The translations under genes and the position numbers were made by a program. The notes beneath the pieces were generated by a model. That model had not been told where the DNA came from, ran no database searches, and worked only from the letters and a program-made list of their open reading frames with translations. From NCBI GenBank assembly GCA_039030395.1, contig JBCCEF010000009.1, forward strand, positions 62,001-126,000: DNA of 64,000 nucleotides, read 5' to 3'. The stretch is from Acidobacteriota bacterium. GTDB taxonomy: Bacteria > Acidobacteriota > Thermoanaerobaculia > Multivoradales > JBCCEF01. Of this stretch, positions 63,501-64,000 are shown one piece after another; position 1 is the first letter of the stretch; the number at the start of each line of letters is the position of its first letter.

Positions 63501-63613
63501 TCCGCCTTGGGCGGGCGATCCGACGAATCCGGACCGGCCGTCTGGCAGGCGGCGAAGACAACGAACAGGGTCAACAAGGTGAGAACGGAGCGACGCAGGG
63601 GAAGAACTCTCAT
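57527..63613 (-). CDS. Bacterial alpha-2-macroglobulin family lipoprotein
   Basis: 2028 aa. The lipobox LFVVFAAC (Cys23) marks a lipoprotein. A helical N-terminal region (about 40-330) is followed by many macroglobulin-type beta domains: VYTDRSVYRPGQTVRFKVVA near 600, RRTVLRGEARYYFGLPVSGG near 720 and PRFLREGDRAVLEVLVDNAG near 1320. The thioester motif is intact as YPYECTEQTL with Cys1490 and Gln1493, leading to the alpha/alpha toroid. The protein should trap invading proteases covalently in the periplasm. Most bacterial homologues sit next to a penicillin-binding protein 1C gene; none adjoins here within the window. Confidence 0.93.
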   Translation of the reverse strand: MRVLPLRRSVLTLLTLFVVFAACQTAGPDSSDRPPKAEEEAPVLGPQSWQDLDPLIDKRKYSEAGRLAERLLAATRAAGDEEGWTRALLISARLARARGEMDGAVTLLREEEWPTAPASQLLLGLVYGDALVQYQRNYGWEIAQRERVGPRHEIPLDRWTEKQLIAEAHEAFGRAWAMRDGWGAEGLGDLAEHFEAGTYPERIRGTLRDTVSYLWTDLLADSSLWSVGESNALYRFDLDFALGEPAPRLDSLPEDGHPLLKMAAVLRDLERWHTQGERPEAAFEARLVLLDSLRQALDQEAARQTLEVDLQRALDELGAEWPWWSMGMATRAEWVRSGEQPNARTEARALALEAVTVHPKSLGGQRGRSIAESIEAPAYQMNAMAADALGQRSVRVLHKNLPRLYFRAYRLDVDQRLRKMGLDDEVRSGNGYPRFNLSSAEIERVLARRTPAAAWGLELPATPDFRRHATDVTPPMEVPGLYLLVASAREDFREKKNRLVGLTLTLGDLVLLSQWNEGRLELTTRSGSTGQPRRGVEVALFRWDWRDPLKTVGRGATDDRGRKPFSVEEQRGFLAVARHGDEVAVLQDTGDRFDSEERRVERGLVYTDRSVYRPGQTVRFKVVAYGGMASAGRFEVLPERTVSVRLVDANGETAAETAATTNAFGSIAGELEIPAGRLLGLWRLETSLDGSDHPVRVEEYKRPTFEVTVRAPEEPPRLNRRTVLRGEARYYFGLPVSGGEVSWSVTREPQWRPWMQRVFSPADWSSQVVAWGESMVEADGTFGMAFTPEGDESAEGMVYRYRVEAAVTEAGGETRRGERVFHLGTAAIQASLEVTGGFQRSETPFEVDVVRTDLDGAPRAGRGTWSLVSLEQPATARLPHERPLAAEGFQTPDDLKPPRYADGLEPARTLARWGAGREMSSGELHHGDNGRSVAEIPALAPGVYRLIYRTEDPWGHSFEASRDLVVAGRGDLPLALPLFLAAEQTSIEAGETLPVLVHSAFPGQEMELEVKFRNRAERRTLIAGESPTVVEISLPPEARGGVALSLHAVRDHHLLRLDESVLVPWSDRELHLELETFRDRLRPGDRETWTVRLTGADGRLVEGEAAELLAYMYDRSLDLFAPHEPMNPLLLYPRDVYARGVGSNLGLAPTLLRRAESFARSRRPPQLRAVQLKRLAGWYRQQFAARSLFEEVTVTDDLAEVGFAEELVVASAASPPTEQDGRAVFEEGPLEVVGYAPEVSVTTVSAAGSSRLEDIEPRSNFSETAFWLPQLTMTSDGVAEIAVEVPDSVTEWQLWVLALTRDLRAGSVSARTRTIKELQIRPAVPRFLREGDRAVLEVLVDNAGEERLDGEVRVEMVDAESGEPIAGDFRLRPNRRQFRVEAGRSERLSFRLEAPDGLAANAALRVTGRAGDLTDGELRPLPVLPGRIHLAESRFAALQDEEREVLRFPELARDTDATRRTEQLVVTVDGQLFYSALAALPYLVDYPYECTEQTLNRFLSTGILTSLYQRYPVVASAAEEMAERETRLAPWDADDPNRKLTLEETPWRAPAAGGRQGAEELIAVLDPKISEVQREAALARLLSSQFESGAFPWFPGGPPSPYMTLYLMQGFARAAEFGVPVPREPVEWGWGYLRQYYDDFRKSSDDEPVTCCWESFAFLAYILSSYPDESYYRSAFSEEDERRLLEDLFEHRRFLTLRPKLYLALALHRAGRVDEARGLLDVVLDAARSSEDAGVFFAPEDRAWLWYRDTLENHAFVLRALSEMAPEDPRRHGLVQWLFLQRKLSHWKSTRATAEALYALAYYLNQEDALAVREEISVRLGTLAETFVFEADRFEGPSRRLIVSGDEVEPEMAEIAVHKKSPGLAFASATWHFSTERLPEEARGDLFAVERAFFRRVLDDGEWTLQPLSPGDPVAVGDQVEVQLTVRASAPAEYVHLRDPRGAGFEPESLTSGYRWDLGIGRYEEVRDSGANFFFEDLPAGEYLLKHRLRATMTGTFKVAPATLQSMYAPEFTAYSAGRKVEVERLAP

Positions 63614-63700
63614 GGTCGCTAGTTTAGCGACTCTCGTGCTCGCCCTTTCTCAGACACCGCTCGCGGTGAAATAGAAACCCCGTTATCATCCCTCCCGATC

Positions 63701-64000
63701 ATGCAACGGCGCACCAATCAGCGCGCGGCGATCCGCCGGGCCCTCGAACAGGCCAACCGGCCGCTGAGTCCGCAGGAAATTCTGGACCTGGCCGAAGACG
63801 GAGCCCCGGGACTGGGGATCGCCACCGTCTACCGCGCCCTCAAGTCGCTGGTCGAGAAAGGTTGGCTGCGCACCGTCGACCTGCCCGGCGGCCCCAGCCG
63901 CTATGAGCTGACCGGCAAAGACCACCACCATCATTTCCACTGCCGCGCCTGCGACCGGGTCTATGAGGTGGACGACTGCCCCGGCGAAGTCGCCGGGCTG
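63701..64000 (+). CDS. Fur-family metal-dependent repressor, C-terminus off window
   Basis: 100 codons are visible from ATG 63701 to the right edge. A winged helix (TNQRAAIRRALEQANRPLSP, GIATVYRALKSLVEKG) leads to the metal-binding segment HHHHFHCRACDRVYEV, whose His cluster and first CxxC pair match Fur/Zur regulators; the second CxxC lies beyond the window. Which metal or stress it senses cannot be told. It is divergent from the alpha-2-macroglobulin gene across an 87-nt gap. Confidence 0.93.
   Translation, partial: MQRRTNQRAAIRRALEQANRPLSPQEILDLAEDGAPGLGIATVYRALKSLVEKGWLRTVDLPGGPSRYELTGKDHHHHFHCRACDRVYEVDDCPGEVAGL

Noticed and set aside
1-64000. CRISPR array, rRNA or tRNA genes, insertion sequence or prophage
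   Set aside because: No regular spacer-repeat pattern, no tRNA- or rRNA-like sequence, no transposase, integrase or phage structural protein was recognised on reading both strands.

Overview
The window is GC-rich and gene-dense, from a Gram-negative bacterium. It contains an Oar-type TonB-dependent receptor, lipoproteins with lipoboxes, Tat and Sec signal peptides, a rhombosortase, a bacterial alpha-2-macroglobulin, and many 1-4 nt ATGA/GTGA/TGATG gene overlaps. This mix fits Acidobacteriota (perhaps a Thermoanaerobaculia-like lineage) better than Proteobacteria. That is inference from gene content; no rRNA gene is present to confirm it.

Layout. 1-4.5 kb (minus): a MoxR / DUF58 / transglutaminase operon, a lipoprotein and a family-2 glycosyltransferase. 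4.5-7.8 kb (plus): an intergenic repeat, recA, and an NhaC-type antiporter fused to an extra N-terminal exported domain. 8.0-18.4 kb (plus): the most unusual region. It encodes an alpha/beta hydrolase, a CHAT-like protein without a recognisable catalytic Cys, two more proteins with His/Cys dyads of CHAT/caspase type, a TPR-CHAT lipoprotein, a 41-aa peptide, and a four-helix membrane protein. The peptide and the membrane protein share a G-x-P-[DE]-PPP motif. A strong terminator closes the region. 18.2-21.2 kb (minus): a rhombosortase overlapping its probable substrate, a VIT-VWA protein with a GlyGly-CTERM-like tail. 21.4-26.7 kb (plus): a sigma-54 activator, a Cys-rich secreted protein and a large secreted protein. 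26.7-29.4 kb: an MFS transporter and an acyltransferase. 29.4-42.1 kb (minus): the TonB receptor, small and membrane proteins, and a YtrA-type GntR / ABC ATPase / permease / S9 peptidase operon with a well-formed promoter-operator. 42.2-48.1 kb (plus): a family B DNA polymerase, then a SEFIR-NTPase-TPR protein overlapping a gamma-glutamylcyclotransferase-like gene. 48.1-49.9 kb: a second copy of the intergenic repeat, tesB and a Phd/VapC toxin-antitoxin pair. 50-53.8 kb: a beta-helix protein, a DUF442 phosphatase-like protein and a multicopper oxidase split over two overlapping genes; two of these proteins end in the same short tail. 54-64 kb: a Clp1/Grc3-like P-loop protein, a DUF2207 protein, phosphatidylserine decarboxylase, a 2028-aa alpha-2-macroglobulin and the start of a Fur-family regulator.

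The best candidate for an undescribed system is 8.0-18.4 kb: several clan CD protease-like proteins encoded with a hydrolase and a proline-motif membrane protein, which suggests a proteolytic signalling or cell-damage pathway. The SEFIR-STAND-TPR gene pair and the split multicopper oxidase are the next most interesting. No rRNA, tRNA, CRISPR array, transposase or phage gene was recognised.
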